DNA of 64,000 nucleotides from Opitutaceae bacterium (GCA_030648295.1 JAUSID010000180.1:16613-80612); one strand, 5' to 3'. Counted from the stretch's first letter, positions 27,523 through 36,271 are shown. The notes: generated by a model not told the origin, from the sequence alone. Numbers and translations are program-made.

Positions 27523-29049
27523 CTAGCGCCCGATCGCGCGGCGAATCAGGTTGTGCGTGATCTGTTGCACCCGCGGGTCCGGCCCGTGCGGTCGCGACGA
27601 GTGCGACCACGGCAGCATGTGGCCGGGTGGAGAGGAAAGCCCCTGCACCCAGAAGATCGTCGCGGCGTTGAACACGAAATTGTTTTTCGGCCCCGGAAAA
27701 ACCGTCGCGGTGTAACGCGGGGTTTGCGTCCCGCTGAACACCAGCCCCTCCGCCACCACCTCGAGTCCGGGAATCTTTGCCGGCGCGCCATGATGCTCCC
27801 AGCCGACCAGCCCCGGGATGCTTTCGCCTTTCTTCATGCCCGTACCGGCGAAAACCCAGTGGTCCGGCTTGGTGCACGTCCAGTCCGCGCCGCCATTGAA
27901 GGGAATGATCGTCCGGGCGCCGATGATCAGGCTCTCGTCGGGTCCGACGCGCTTGAATTCCTTCGTCAGCACACGGCGCGCATTCTCCACCTCCTCGTCG
28001 CTCAACCCGGAGTAATGGCCGACTCGTTCGATGATCCGCCCCGGCCGGCCGTCACTCGATGGCTGAAACTCGCTCACGCCGAAGCAGGAATTTCCACTGA
28101 ACCACAGAACCGAAACACCCGACTGAATCGCCTGCTTCACCGCCTCGTATTGCCGCAGATCCCAATATTCGTCGTGCCCCACGCTCAGCATCGTCTTGCA
28201 GCGGGTGATTTGCGCGGCCTCGACGCAGTCGGCGTTCGAGCAATAGGTCACGTCGTAGCCGTGCTGCTCCAGCCAATACGCGAGTGGAAACTCGAAGCAC
28301 AGCCACTCGCCGGACCCGATCGACTGCGGGTTCTCGTAGATTTGCGCGTACTTGCCGTAAGGCCGGTCGAAGCTCGCGGCGACATTGCGCGCGTGCGCGC
28401 CGGCGGGAGCGGTGTACAGCGACGTGTTTTCCGGCCATTTGTTGTATGACTGCCAGGTGTTGTCGCTGCACTGGAGCAGCACATCGGCGCGACGCGTGTC
28501 GCGGACGATGAACACGATGTAGTTCTGCCAATACGGCTTGTCGTCCGACGCCGGGATGGTCGTGAGCCGGCCGAGGTAAACGCCGCTGGGCCAGTCCGCC
28601 GGAATTCGCAGCGATGCCGTGCGGTTCCAGCGGCATTCCACCAGCCGCCGCTCGCCCATCGTCGGCACGACCTGGGGTTCGCCCTCGAACGGCCCGAGTG
28701 TGGTCATCAGCCGGGCGCCACGGCCGCCATAATATCCCGTCCGGAAAATCTCGATCTTGAATCGGGCCGCCGGCGTGGTGCTGACGAACAAGTCGATCGA
28801 CTCGCCGGCGAGCACCGATTGTTTCGCGGCATAACCTTCCACCGCCGGCGCGCGGACGCCCTGCGCCTTGTCGAGCCGCACGCGCGTCAACTGCCAGTCG
28901 ATCGCCCCGGCGCGTTTGTTTTCCTCAACGATGACCGAACCGCGGGAACTCGCCGCCCGCGCGGGCGCGACGCCGGAAAGCAGCGCGGCGGCAGCGGTGC
29001 CTTGAATAAACTGGCGTCGTCCAACGCGGCTGGCCTCGCGCGAATTCAT
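27523..29049 (-). CDS. Tat-exported protein with N,N-dimethylformamidase large-subunit-like domain
   Basis: 508 residues. The ATG at 29049 is chosen because it places a twin-arginine signal at the N-terminus (VGRRQFIQGTAAAALLSG). The body contains blocks of the DMFA2 C-terminal family: FRTGYYGGRGARLM, QCSDNTWQSYNKWPENTSLY, MLSVGHDEYWDLRQYEAV and WFSGNSCFGVS. It ends with a normal TWxxGF-like closing region. In true dimethylformamidase this subunit hydrolyses formamides with a partner; none is present, so the substrate is unknown. It acts in the periplasm. Flanked by repeats on both sides, with no operon. Confidence 0.8.
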   Translation of the reverse strand: MNSREASRVGRRQFIQGTAAAALLSGVAPARAASSRGSVIVEENKRAGAIDWQLTRVRLDKAQGVRAPAVEGYAAKQSVLAGESIDLFVSTTPAARFKIEIFRTGYYGGRGARLMTTLGPFEGEPQVVPTMGERRLVECRWNRTASLRIPADWPSGVYLGRLTTIPASDDKPYWQNYIVFIVRDTRRADVLLQCSDNTWQSYNKWPENTSLYTAPAGAHARNVAASFDRPYGKYAQIYENPQSIGSGEWLCFEFPLAYWLEQHGYDVTYCSNADCVEAAQITRCKTMLSVGHDEYWDLRQYEAVKQAIQSGVSVLWFSGNSCFGVSEFQPSSDGRPGRIIERVGHYSGLSDEEVENARRVLTKEFKRVGPDESLIIGARTIIPFNGGADWTCTKPDHWVFAGTGMKKGESIPGLVGWEHHGAPAKIPGLEVVAEGLVFSGTQTPRYTATVFPGPKNNFVFNAATIFWVQGLSSPPGHMLPWSHSSRPHGPDPRVQQITHNLIRRAIGR

Positions 29050-29100
29050 CGTTGCATCGCTAGCGCGAGGGCAGTGCCGCGGCAAGCCGGATGCAGTCTG

Positions 29101-29226
29101 GGGACTGGAGACTGGAGACAGGAGCCAGGGGACAGGGGACAGAGGACAGGCGACAGGGGACAGAGGCCAGAAGCCAGATGTCAGATGTCAGATGTCAGAC
29201 GTCAGACGTCAGATGTCAGAAGTCAG
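29101..29226 (+). repeat. Array of 18 in-register 7-bp units
   Basis: Eighteen consecutive heptads. Sixteen end in CAG and the first two in CTG. Units drift from GGGACTG and GAGACAG, through GGGACAG and AGGCCAG, to ATGTCAG and ACGTCAG, without losing register. Just upstream of the Tat-protein gene. Confidence 0.9.
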
Positions 29227-29242
29227 TGGGACGGGGACCGCT

Positions 29243-29353
29243 GTAGCAGCCGACGTAAGGAGGCTGGACGTAGCGGTGAGCGCGAAGCGAGCCGGACGGT
29301 GAATTCCGCTCTGCTTTCGACGCGCCCAACAGCCTCGTCACCTCGGCTGCTAC
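29243..29353. repeat. ~110-bp inverted-repeat element, GTAGCAGCCGA family
   Basis: The left arm GTAGCAGCCGACGTAAGG and right arm (complement GTAGCAGCCGAGGTGACGAG) are inverted. Single arms recur at 27266 and 32772. Adjoins the heptad array, and the TonB receptor stop follows at 29380. Confidence 0.7.
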
Positions 29354-29379
29354 GGAGTCGGCCGACTACGGAGCCGCCT

Positions 29380-32307
29380 TCAGAACTCCAGCGTCGTCGT
29401 CAGCCGGTAGCTGCGCGGCTCATTGAGGTACACGCGACGGACGCCGGTGTAGTTGTCGTTGTAGCGGCCGACGTTCGCGAGATACGAGTTCGAGATGTTC
29501 TTCACGTTGAGCTGCACCGTGAGGTTCATCTTCGTCCGCGGTACGCGGGTGCGGTAGCCGGCGAACGCGTCCCCCAACAGCGATTCATTTCCCCAGTAAA
29601 TATGGCCGCTCTCCCGCTGCCAGCTGAGGAAGTTCTTGCCGTTGTATCGAATCGAACCGCCGAGGAACAGGCCCCTCAGCCGGCCTTCGCGAAACGCGTA
29701 GCGCGCCGTCCCGTTGAGCTTGTGCGGACGCGTTCCGAACGGCGAATTCTGCCGGTCAACCTGGTAGGCCATCTCGCTGTAGAAGTTCGTGACCGCCTGC
29801 TCGAACGCGGCGAGCTCCGTCGGGTTGTTCGCCAGCAACGCACGCCACTCGGGCACCCGGGTGTCGAAAAAGTCGAAGACCTCGGTGAAGAAGTTTTCGC
29901 GGCGCCGCTTCGAGTGCGAGTAGCTGGCCCGCAGGGTCAGGTTCCGCGTCGGATTGGCCACCGCCTCCACCTCGATCCCGTTCGTGTTCACGTCAATCGA
30001 AGCCGACGTCCACGTGATTGCCTGCCGGTCGAAGTCCGCCTGTGAGATTCTCCCGGCGCTGAGCAGCGAGTCGAGCATGGTGCGGAGATTGTCCACGCCG
30101 ATGTCGTTTCCGCCCGGCAGAATCGGCGCGTCGTTCAGCTGCTTCGTTTCGAACCACGTCGTCCGGATGAACAGCCGGTCGTCGCCGAGAATATCGAGCA
30201 TGAAGCCCATGTCGCGGCCGCGGCCTTCCGTCGGCTCCGGCACATCGCCGTACGGCAGCACCGTGCGATCAAACCGCGGCGTGCCGTTGTTCTTCGACAT
30301 GTTGTAGAACACCGAGAACCGCCGCGTCGCGTGCAGCACGGCTCCCGAGGTGAAGGTCGTCGGCTTGTAGTGGTGATTCACATACTCGCCGTTGAAATAC
30401 CACTCGCCGGCCGAGAGCATCCCGGACTGCACCCGCGGATCGTTCGGGTCGAGGACGCGGGCCTCCTGGGCGTTCTTGAATTTGATGTCGTCGCGCCGCG
30501 CCCCGACCGTCGTCACCAGCCGGTCCTTGAACCAGAAGCTCTGGCTGGCGAACATCAGGGTGCTGATGTCCTTCACCGTTTGGGTGTTGGCCCGGGCGCG
30601 CGACGCGTACGTCGCATGGATTTCGCGACCGTTGAAGATGAACGGGGAGACCGGGATGCTTGGGTTGCCGCCATAGTAGGTGCGGAAATCGCCCTCGACG
30701 ATGTAGTTCCGGCGGTAAAGCTGATTCGCCGCACCTTCGGCGTTCGTCGCGTTCGAAATCGGCACATTGTTCTGGTCGACGAGGATTTCGTCGCGCCAGC
30801 GGCGGGTCCGATCCTGCTGCGCCTCCTCGATCAGCCCGGCCACCCGGTGACGGCCGAACCAGCGTTTCGAGCTGCCGACATCCCACGCCGCGCTGAGCCG
30901 GTAAACCTCGTTCTCCGTCAGGACCCAGTCCTTGAACCAGCGGGCTTCGAAATACGTCTGGCCGGCATAGGGGTTGGTGATGCTGCCGGCACTGAAGTTC
31001 GTCAGCGGCAGCGTGAGGTTCGGATCCGCGCGGATGTTGGCCACCGTCGGCGTCATGCCGTTGGCCTCCACGTCGGTGACGTTCTTGAAGTACGCGAGCT
31101 CGACCACGACGTCCTTCGGCAGTCGTTGCTGCACCTGGAATTGCCGCGTATTAAAGGTCTGGTGACGGACGCCGCCCGGCCCCGTGAGGCTGTAGTCGTA
31201 GGGCACCATCGAGGGCGGGACGAGCGTCTCGGCGCCGTAGCGGTTGTTCGTCTCGAACTCGCCGCGATAGTTGTAGATCGTGCCGTCCTGGTGGTTGAAG
31301 ATGAACCGGTTTGTGGTCGCGCTGATCCGGGTCGTCCCCGGCCGGACGGCCGTGGCATCGAAGACGGGGCGGCCCGCGTCCTGCCAGCCGGTGATTTGAT
31401 CCTGTGCGTTCCAGCCGAGGGTGAGGCTGTTGTCCATGTGCCCTTTTTCGAACGAGACGTGGACAGTCGTATGTTTGAACGGCTGGTACCCGATCGCGGC
31501 GGTCCAGCGCGCCTGGTCACTGAAATTCCAATACCGCCAGCCCTCGCTGTTCTGGTACAAACCGAGCAACCGCAATGATAGCTTTCGCGGAATGATGACC
31601 TTGTTGTAGTCGCCCTCATAACGCTCGAAGCTCCAGGACCCGAACATTCCCTTCAGCGTGGTGCGGTTGCGCATCAGGTTCGCCTTCTTCCCGGTGAGCG
31701 ACACCAGCCCTCCCGCCTGGCCGAGCCCGAAGAGAATCGAGTTGGGGCCGCTCGCCACCTCGGCGCGTTCGACGTTGTAGAGGTCGACCGGTACGTTGGA
31801 TTCGACGAAGTCGCGCGATGCGCCGGCGGGCGAGCCGCGCATCCGGAACTGGTAGTCGTTTCCGTCGGCGCCGCGGCCCTGCGGGTTGTTGAAGCCCGCG
31901 TTCGCATCCTCGACGTCGATTTCCACGTTCGTGGCGTGACCGAGCATTTCCTCGAGATTGGTCGCGGCGATGTCGGCCAGGAATTCCGGCGTAAATGCGG
32001 ACACGGAGGCCGGCGTGTCGCGCAGCCGCGAATTCAGCCGGCTGCCGCTGGTCGTGTTCGCCGCCTGGTAACCGACATCGTTTTCGGCCCGCACTTCGAA
32101 CGGCGAAAGCTCGACCACCGGCGCGTTCGGATCCACCGGAGCGGGCGTTACTGGCGCGGCCGGCGGCGTACCCGCGACGGGCAACGATGTCACGGTCGAG
32201 TCAGCGGCCGCGGTCGTCGACGACGATTCCGCCGCGACCGCGTTGATCGCACCGCCTAGCAGCAGCAGTGACAGCGCGGCGGGTCGCAGGCGGCGGGGAA
32301 ATGACAT
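29380..32307 (-). CDS. TonB-dependent outer-membrane receptor
   Basis: About 975 residues from the ATG at 32307, which starts a signal peptide (MSFPRRLRPAALSLLLLGGA). In-frame starts at 32337 and 32355 also exist and none has a clear ribosome site. After a Pro/Ala linker comes the family box VELSPFEVRAENDVGYQAAN. The plug follows (TPASVSAFTPEFLADI; NVERAEVASGPNSILFG with GQAGGLVSLTGKKAN), and then a long 22-strand barrel ending in the terminal Phe (SYRLTTTLEF). There is no STN domain, so this is a transporter and not a sigma-signalling receptor. The ligand is unknown; siderophores and oligosaccharides are both possible. It appears intact, unlike the relative at 16905. Confidence 0.9.
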   Translation of the reverse strand: MSFPRRLRPAALSLLLLGGAINAVAAESSSTTAAADSTVTSLPVAGTPPAAPVTPAPVDPNAPVVELSPFEVRAENDVGYQAANTTSGSRLNSRLRDTPASVSAFTPEFLADIAATNLEEMLGHATNVEIDVEDANAGFNNPQGRGADGNDYQFRMRGSPAGASRDFVESNVPVDLYNVERAEVASGPNSILFGLGQAGGLVSLTGKKANLMRNRTTLKGMFGSWSFERYEGDYNKVIIPRKLSLRLLGLYQNSEGWRYWNFSDQARWTAAIGYQPFKHTTVHVSFEKGHMDNSLTLGWNAQDQITGWQDAGRPVFDATAVRPGTTRISATTNRFIFNHQDGTIYNYRGEFETNNRYGAETLVPPSMVPYDYSLTGPGGVRHQTFNTRQFQVQQRLPKDVVVELAYFKNVTDVEANGMTPTVANIRADPNLTLPLTNFSAGSITNPYAGQTYFEARWFKDWVLTENEVYRLSAAWDVGSSKRWFGRHRVAGLIEEAQQDRTRRWRDEILVDQNNVPISNATNAEGAANQLYRRNYIVEGDFRTYYGGNPSIPVSPFIFNGREIHATYASRARANTQTVKDISTLMFASQSFWFKDRLVTTVGARRDDIKFKNAQEARVLDPNDPRVQSGMLSAGEWYFNGEYVNHHYKPTTFTSGAVLHATRRFSVFYNMSKNNGTPRFDRTVLPYGDVPEPTEGRGRDMGFMLDILGDDRLFIRTTWFETKQLNDAPILPGGNDIGVDNLRTMLDSLLSAGRISQADFDRQAITWTSASIDVNTNGIEVEAVANPTRNLTLRASYSHSKRRRENFFTEVFDFFDTRVPEWRALLANNPTELAAFEQAVTNFYSEMAYQVDRQNSPFGTRPHKLNGTARYAFREGRLRGLFLGGSIRYNGKNFLSWQRESGHIYWGNESLLGDAFAGYRTRVPRTKMNLTVQLNVKNISNSYLANVGRYNDNYTGVRRVYLNEPRSYRLTTTLEF

Positions 32308-32529
32308 CGGAATCAGGCTCGATGGCGCGAATTGCATGGGAGGAAGGTGGTTCACCGGTTGCCGCTGCGTTTTTGGTCACCGAACGCAGCCGGCCAACGA
32401 TGTGCCCCAATTGCGGATTCCGCCAATCAGGAAATCAGCCGCCGCCTGAGATTTTCTCCGCCCCCGCCGTCGCAATGGTCGGGTTCTGTCGCCCCGCCGC
32501 GTGGGTCGCGTGCGGCCGAAAGGTAGGGA

Positions 32530-32766
32530 ATGAACTTAGCCACGGCGCCGGCGATGCTGTGCTACGATGCCGGCGTGAACGACCACGATTACCACCAGCT
32601 TCTCACCTCGCTCGACTCCGCGTTGGAAATCCTCGAACAGAATCGCACGCCGGACAGTGCGGTCGTCGCCGCCTTCGACACGCTGAAATAGGCACGGGCC
32701 CGGGTTGTCCGCGCCGTGGACGAGCAAACCTCGATTCGTGACGACGGCGATCTCGTCGCGGTGTAA
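32530..32766 (+). pseudogene. Small acidic protein gene interrupted by an in-frame TAG
   Basis: One frame runs from ATG 32530 (or GTG 32575) and reads HDYHQLLTSLDSALEILEQN and so on, reaching TAG at 32689-32691 after FDTLK. The same frame resumes as ARARVVRAVDEQTSI and ends at TAA 32764-32766. The amino-acid style is continuous across the stop, suggesting a nonsense mutation (CAG or GAG to TAG) or read-through. Function unknown. Confidence 0.4.
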
Positions 32767-32771
32767 GCACG

Positions 32772-32797
32772 TGTAGCAGCCGAGGTAACGAGGCTGG
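32772..32797 (+). repeat. GTAGCAGCCGAGGTAACGAG repeat arm
   Basis: A single arm of the element seen as an inverted pair at 29243-29353 and as a lone arm at 27266-27290. Confidence 0.6.
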
Positions 32798-32928
32798 CTG
32801 ATTCCGTTCAGATTTACCGTCGCGGAGTTTCTTCGGCGGCACCTGGCGGCGCCGATCAATCCGGGTTGCGCCCGCCGCCGTGAGCCGTCAGTCGGTTTTT
32901 GCGCGGCAAATCCAAGCCGCCCCCACGA

Positions 32929-34398
32929 ATGGACTTCCCTCGCGGCCTTCACTCCCGCCAGCCGGACCCGTCGGCAGCGCCAATGCCGCCGGCGAAATCG
33001 CCCGGCGGATATGCGGCCGCGCCTCCCGGCCCCGCCGAACCGGCGCAGCGCGACGCCGCGGAAGCGGCGGAAGAGAGTTACCGGGTGCTCTTCCGCAGCA
33101 ATCCGCTGCCGATGTGGGTGTTCGATCGCGAAAACTTTCGTTTCCTCGCGGTGAACGAGGCGGCCGTCCGGCATTATGGATACTCCGAGCAGGAGTTTCT
33201 CCAGTTGCGCGTGACCGATATTCGGTCAGCGGCGGATGTGCCGGAATTCCTTGCGGCGATCGCGACCGAAACACCCGCGACGTACACGGGGTGTACCCAT
33301 CATCGCAAGAAGGACGGCACCGTGATCGAGGTGGAGATCACGAGCCACCGGATCAAATTCGAGGGCCGGCCGGGCCGGCTGGTGCTGGCGCGCGACATCA
33401 CGGCGGAGAAGGCGGCCCAGGAGAAGTTGCGCGAGCAGGCGGCGTTGCTGCACCGCGCCCCGGACGGAATCGTGGTGCGCGATCTCGGGCACGTAATCCA
33501 TTTCTGGAACCATGGCGCGGAGCGGCTTTACGGCTGGTCGGCGGCTGAAGCGGACGGACGTCGGGTGGACGAACTGCTGCAAATCGATGCGACTGCGTTT
33601 CGAACGGCCGTGGAAGTGTTGCGGGCGACCGGTGAATGGGCGGGCGAATTCGCGGTGATCACGCGGTAGGGCACGGCACTGACGATGAACTGTCGCTGGT
33701 CGTTCCTGCGCAGCCCCGCGGGCGGCGAACCAAAATCGATTCTCGCGTTTGATACCGACATCACGGATCGAAAAAAACTCGAGGCGCAGTTCATCCGCGC
33801 CCAGCGAATGGAAAGCATCGGTTCGCTCGCCGGGGGAATCGCGCACGATCTCAACAACCTCCTGGCGCCGATCACGATGGCGGTCGACTTGTTGAGGGCA
33901 GAGGGGAAGAGCGCCGACGGCGTCCACGTGATCGAGATCCTCGAGCGCAGCGCCAGGCGAAGTGCCGGGCTCGTGCGGCAGGTGCTGGCCTTTGCCCGCG
34001 GCGCGCAGGGGGCCCGGATCGTCGTGCAGATTCGCCATGTCGTGGACGATGAGCCGTCGATCCTGACGGTCACCCGCCAGACGCTGGAGACCTTCGGCTA
34101 CCGCGTGATCACGGCGGAGAATGGAGCCGAAGCCGTCGGCGTCCTCGCGGTGGAGCGCGACAACGTCGCCGTGGTAATCACCGACATGATGATGCCAATC
34201 ATGGACGGGCCCGCGTCGGCGATGGCGATGCGGAAGATTAATCCCCGGCTCAAGATCATTGGTGCCAGCGGACTGGATACGGTGGCGAGCAGCCGCGCCG
34301 CCAGCGCCGGCATAGTTCACTTCCTGCCCAAACCGTTTTCCACGGGCGCGCTGCTCACGCTGTTGCGCGTGGTCCTCGCGAGCGAGCCGGCGGCGTAG
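32929..34398 (+). pseudogene. Hybrid sensor kinase with nonsense codon and deleted ATPase domain
   Basis: Two PAS domains (SNPLPMWVFDRENFRFLAVN; RAPDGIVVRDLGHVIHFWNH) run to an in-frame TAG at 33667-33669. The same frame resumes at once with the end of PAS 2 (CRWSFLRSPAGGEPKSILAF). HisKA follows with its His (SLAGGIAHDLNNLLAPITMA), then VRQVLAFARGAQGARIVV. The HATPase domain should follow but is absent. Near 34045 the frame passes straight into a receiver domain (VDDEPSILTVTRQTLETFGY; phospho-acceptor in ITDMMMPIMDG). Without the ATPase it cannot autophosphorylate. It is followed by repeats and an intact receiver protein. Read-through could rescue the TAG but not the deletion. Confidence 0.8.
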
Positions 34399-34746
34399 GG
34401 CGGCCGGATGGTCTGAAAACGAAACGACGTTCCCGCCCCGGTTTTGCGGACGGCGCAGAGGCCGTCCCTCCACGAATGGGATTCCGAAAACAATACATGG
34501 AGGGCCGGGCTCTGCCCCGGCCGGATGAAACAAAAAACGAAAGACGGCCAGCCCGCCACCTCCTTTTTGTACCGGATGCGGGATGGGGTCCGCACCTACC
34601 TCGAGCGGTTGTGTCTCCTAGGTGGAAGTTCGATCGGGGACACCCAACCCCACGGCGTGGTGGGTCTACACCCAACAGTGCGTCCACGACGGCGATGCTA
34701 CAGTGCCGCCGTTCCTTCTGATTCAACAACTCATCCCCCGCCTCCC
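34399..34746. other. Gene-free stretch with TGGAGGGCC-type repeat arms
   Basis: Holds GGCCGTCCCTCCACG (34454-34468) and ACATGGAGGGCCGGG (34496-34510), related to the arms of the element at 46052-46172. The rest of the leader before the response regulator has no recognised site. Confidence 0.45.
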
Positions 34747-35316
34747 ATGCAAGTTCAGCTGCTCGACTCCCACTCCGACGTTGCGCCGGCCGCCGATTCC
34801 GTCGTTGCAACCGCCGCCCTGCCCGATCTCGCCGTACCGATGACCATGGGTTCGACTCCGGTCGTCACCCTGCCGCCAGCCCGATCCGTCCGATTCGACC
34901 GGGGTTGTCCGCCGATCCTTGTGGCCGACGATGACGCCGACGACACGTTCTTCATCCAACGCGCGATTAAGAAGACCGGCGTAAGGAATCCGGTCGTGGC
35001 CTTCGATGACGGATCCGAAGTCGCCAATTTCCTCGGTAGCGTGCGCCGCCCGACCGCCAGCCTGAAGCACCGTCCGCCCCTGCTGCTCTTCCTCGATCTG
35101 AAGATGAAGGGACTCGGAGGCTTCGATTTCCTCGAATGGGCGCGGCAGCAAAAAACGCTGGCTCCGCTGACGATCGTGATTCTCTCCCACACCAGTGAAC
35201 CCGAGGCGATGGCGCGGGCCATGGCGCTCGGCGCCCACCGCTACCTCGTCAAGTATCCGAGTGTGCAGACGTTCGCGTCGATTGTGCACAGCGTTTTCCC
35301 GCAAACAGTTTTTTGA
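34747..35316 (+). CDS. Single-domain response regulator (Rcp1-like)
   Basis: 189 residues from the ATG at 34747; the frame is open upstream but not protein-like. A ~55-residue low-complexity N-terminal tail precedes one receiver domain: PPILVADDDADDTFFIQRAI, phospho-acceptor Asp117 (LLLFLDLKMKGLGGFDFLEW), then ILSHTSEPEAMARAMALGAH and YLVKYPS with the conserved Lys. There is no output domain. This is the CheY/Rcp1 class that relays phosphate to a partner. The natural partner may have been the adjacent broken hybrid kinase. A strong terminator follows. Confidence 0.85.
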   Translation: MQVQLLDSHSDVAPAADSVVATAALPDLAVPMTMGSTPVVTLPPARSVRFDRGCPPILVADDDADDTFFIQRAIKKTGVRNPVVAFDDGSEVANFLGSVRRPTASLKHRPPLLLFLDLKMKGLGGFDFLEWARQQKTLAPLTIVILSHTSEPEAMARAMALGAHRYLVKYPSVQTFASIVHSVFPQTVF

Positions 35317-35359
35317 GCGCCGGATTAGGCACCCGGCGAAAGGACGGTTGTGTTGTTGA

Positions 35360-35410
35360 CCGCGGGCGGTCCGGCGTGAGTGACGCCGGTCCGCCCGCGG
35401 CATCTTTTTT
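35360..35410 (+). terminator. Rho-independent terminator of the response regulator
   Basis: An 18-bp stem (CCGCGGGCGGTCCGGCGT paired with its complement through one T-T mismatch) has a 5-base loop GAGTG and is followed by CATCTTTTTT. It starts 44 bases after the stop codon. Confidence 0.9.
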
Positions 35411-35481
35411 GGCGACTGTTGCCCCGATGGAAAACGCGGCGCACGTGGCGCTCGCGCTCAAGTTTGAACCGCGTTCCCGTT

Positions 35482-35578
35482 CGTTCTCTTTCTCTTTATC
35501 TTAATCTTCCTCTTTCTCCCTCTCAGCGGTCGGGTCGATTTCAGGGGAGAAAGAGAACGAGAAAGAGGAAAGAGAACG
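35482..35578. repeat. Homopurine/homopyrimidine inverted repeat
   Basis: The left arm is a C/T-rich run beginning CGTTCTCTTTCTC (35482-35522). The right arm is the A/G-rich counterpart GAGAAAGAGAACG...AAAGAGAACG (35547-35578). The arms pair imperfectly over ~30 bp around a GC-rich loop. No coding content. Confidence 0.75.
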
Positions 35579-35627
35579 ATTCTGGGATACGGCCAGTTAG
35601 AGCCGTCCCGGTCGCAGGTTCGACTAC

Positions 35628-36086
35628 TCACCGTCCGAACCGCGGCCCTCGCCGCGCCGCCGTATCCGGGGTTCCCACACGCAGGCTCGCATTGATGGCG
35701 CGGCGGGTGAACGGCTCGCTCGCCGGCGCGGCGTCGAGCCGGGCCACCAGCGCCGGCAACGCGCCCGGGATGCCCAGATCATCGTGAATCGCGCGCGCTG
35801 CCTCCTGGAGCACGAGCACATCGCGATCGCCAAGGAATTCCGCGACCGCCTCCGACCTCTGGCGCCGCAGCGCGACCCCGACGCTGGTGAACCCGACGTC
35901 GTCGGGGATCCACATCGTGTGCTCGCGGATGTCGAGGTCGCCGACTTTTCGGCGCGTCGTCGCGGAAACATACACCCGGCCCTGCGGATCGACGGCGCAC
36001 GCGACGGGATCGGGGACGTCGATGAGAGTACGTCCGCTTGGACGACAGGTTGGAAGATCGGCAAGAGCGGCAAGACCGGCAACCAT
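35628..36086 (-). pseudogene. Internally deleted PVC-type heme-binding (CxxCH) protein gene
   Basis: The first part matches the N-terminus of PVC-type heme-binding dehydrogenase-like proteins (DVPDPVACAVDPQGRVYVSA; VGDLDIREHTMWIPDD). After GFTSV the sequence jumps to an Arg/Ala-rich helical region (EAVAEFLGDRDVLVLQEAAR; AIHDDLGIPGALPALVARL; RRAINASLRVG). This resembles the downstream HEAT-like part of the same family. The beta-propeller between them and the CxxCH cytochrome end are absent. There is no signal peptide. Such proteins are hallmarks of Planctomycetes and Verrucomicrobia. The remnant keeps an open frame across the junction. Confidence 0.65.
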
Positions 36087-36117
36087 ACGAGCAAGCCAAC
36101 CAAGAATCCCCGTGGGT

Positions 36118-36151
36118 TGAATTCGCGTCCATTCGCGTCCATTCGCGGTTT
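36118..36151 (-). repeat. Partial arm of the ~180-bp element family
   Basis: ATTCGCGTCCATTCGCGTCC followed by ATTCGCGGTT. The decamer ATTCGCGTCC is the building block of the arms of copies A-C. Another lone arm is at 47691-47722. Confidence 0.6.
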
Positions 36152-36159
36152 CCCACCCC

Positions 36160-36197
36160 TGCCAATTCTATGTCACACGTGTGACATAAAATTGGCA
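36160..36197. promoter_or_regulatory. 38-bp near-perfect palindrome upstream of the glycerophosphodiesterase
   Basis: The left half TGCCAATTCTATGTCACAC and right half (complement TGCCAATTTTATGTCACAC) differ at one base. The centre CACACGTGTG is perfect. It lies 75 bases before the next gene. It could be an operator, for a CRP-like or other dimeric regulator, or a palindromic repeat. Confidence 0.5.
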
Positions 36198-36271
36198 GAC
36201 ACCAGACGGGGTCGTTTCATGATGTTGATTCGCGTTGATTTGCGCGCGGACTATCCTGCGCATCGACTGCC

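Noticed and set aside
29101..29226. Possible CRISPR array
   Set aside because: The repeats are 7 bp, contiguous and without spacers, and no cas genes are present.
30331..31578. A 415-codon plus-strand frame inside the TonB receptor
   Set aside because: Antisense shadow of an intact receptor gene.
35600..35640. tRNA-like T-arm around GGTTCGACTACT
   Set aside because: The T-stem does not pair and no acceptor or anticodon arm can be built.
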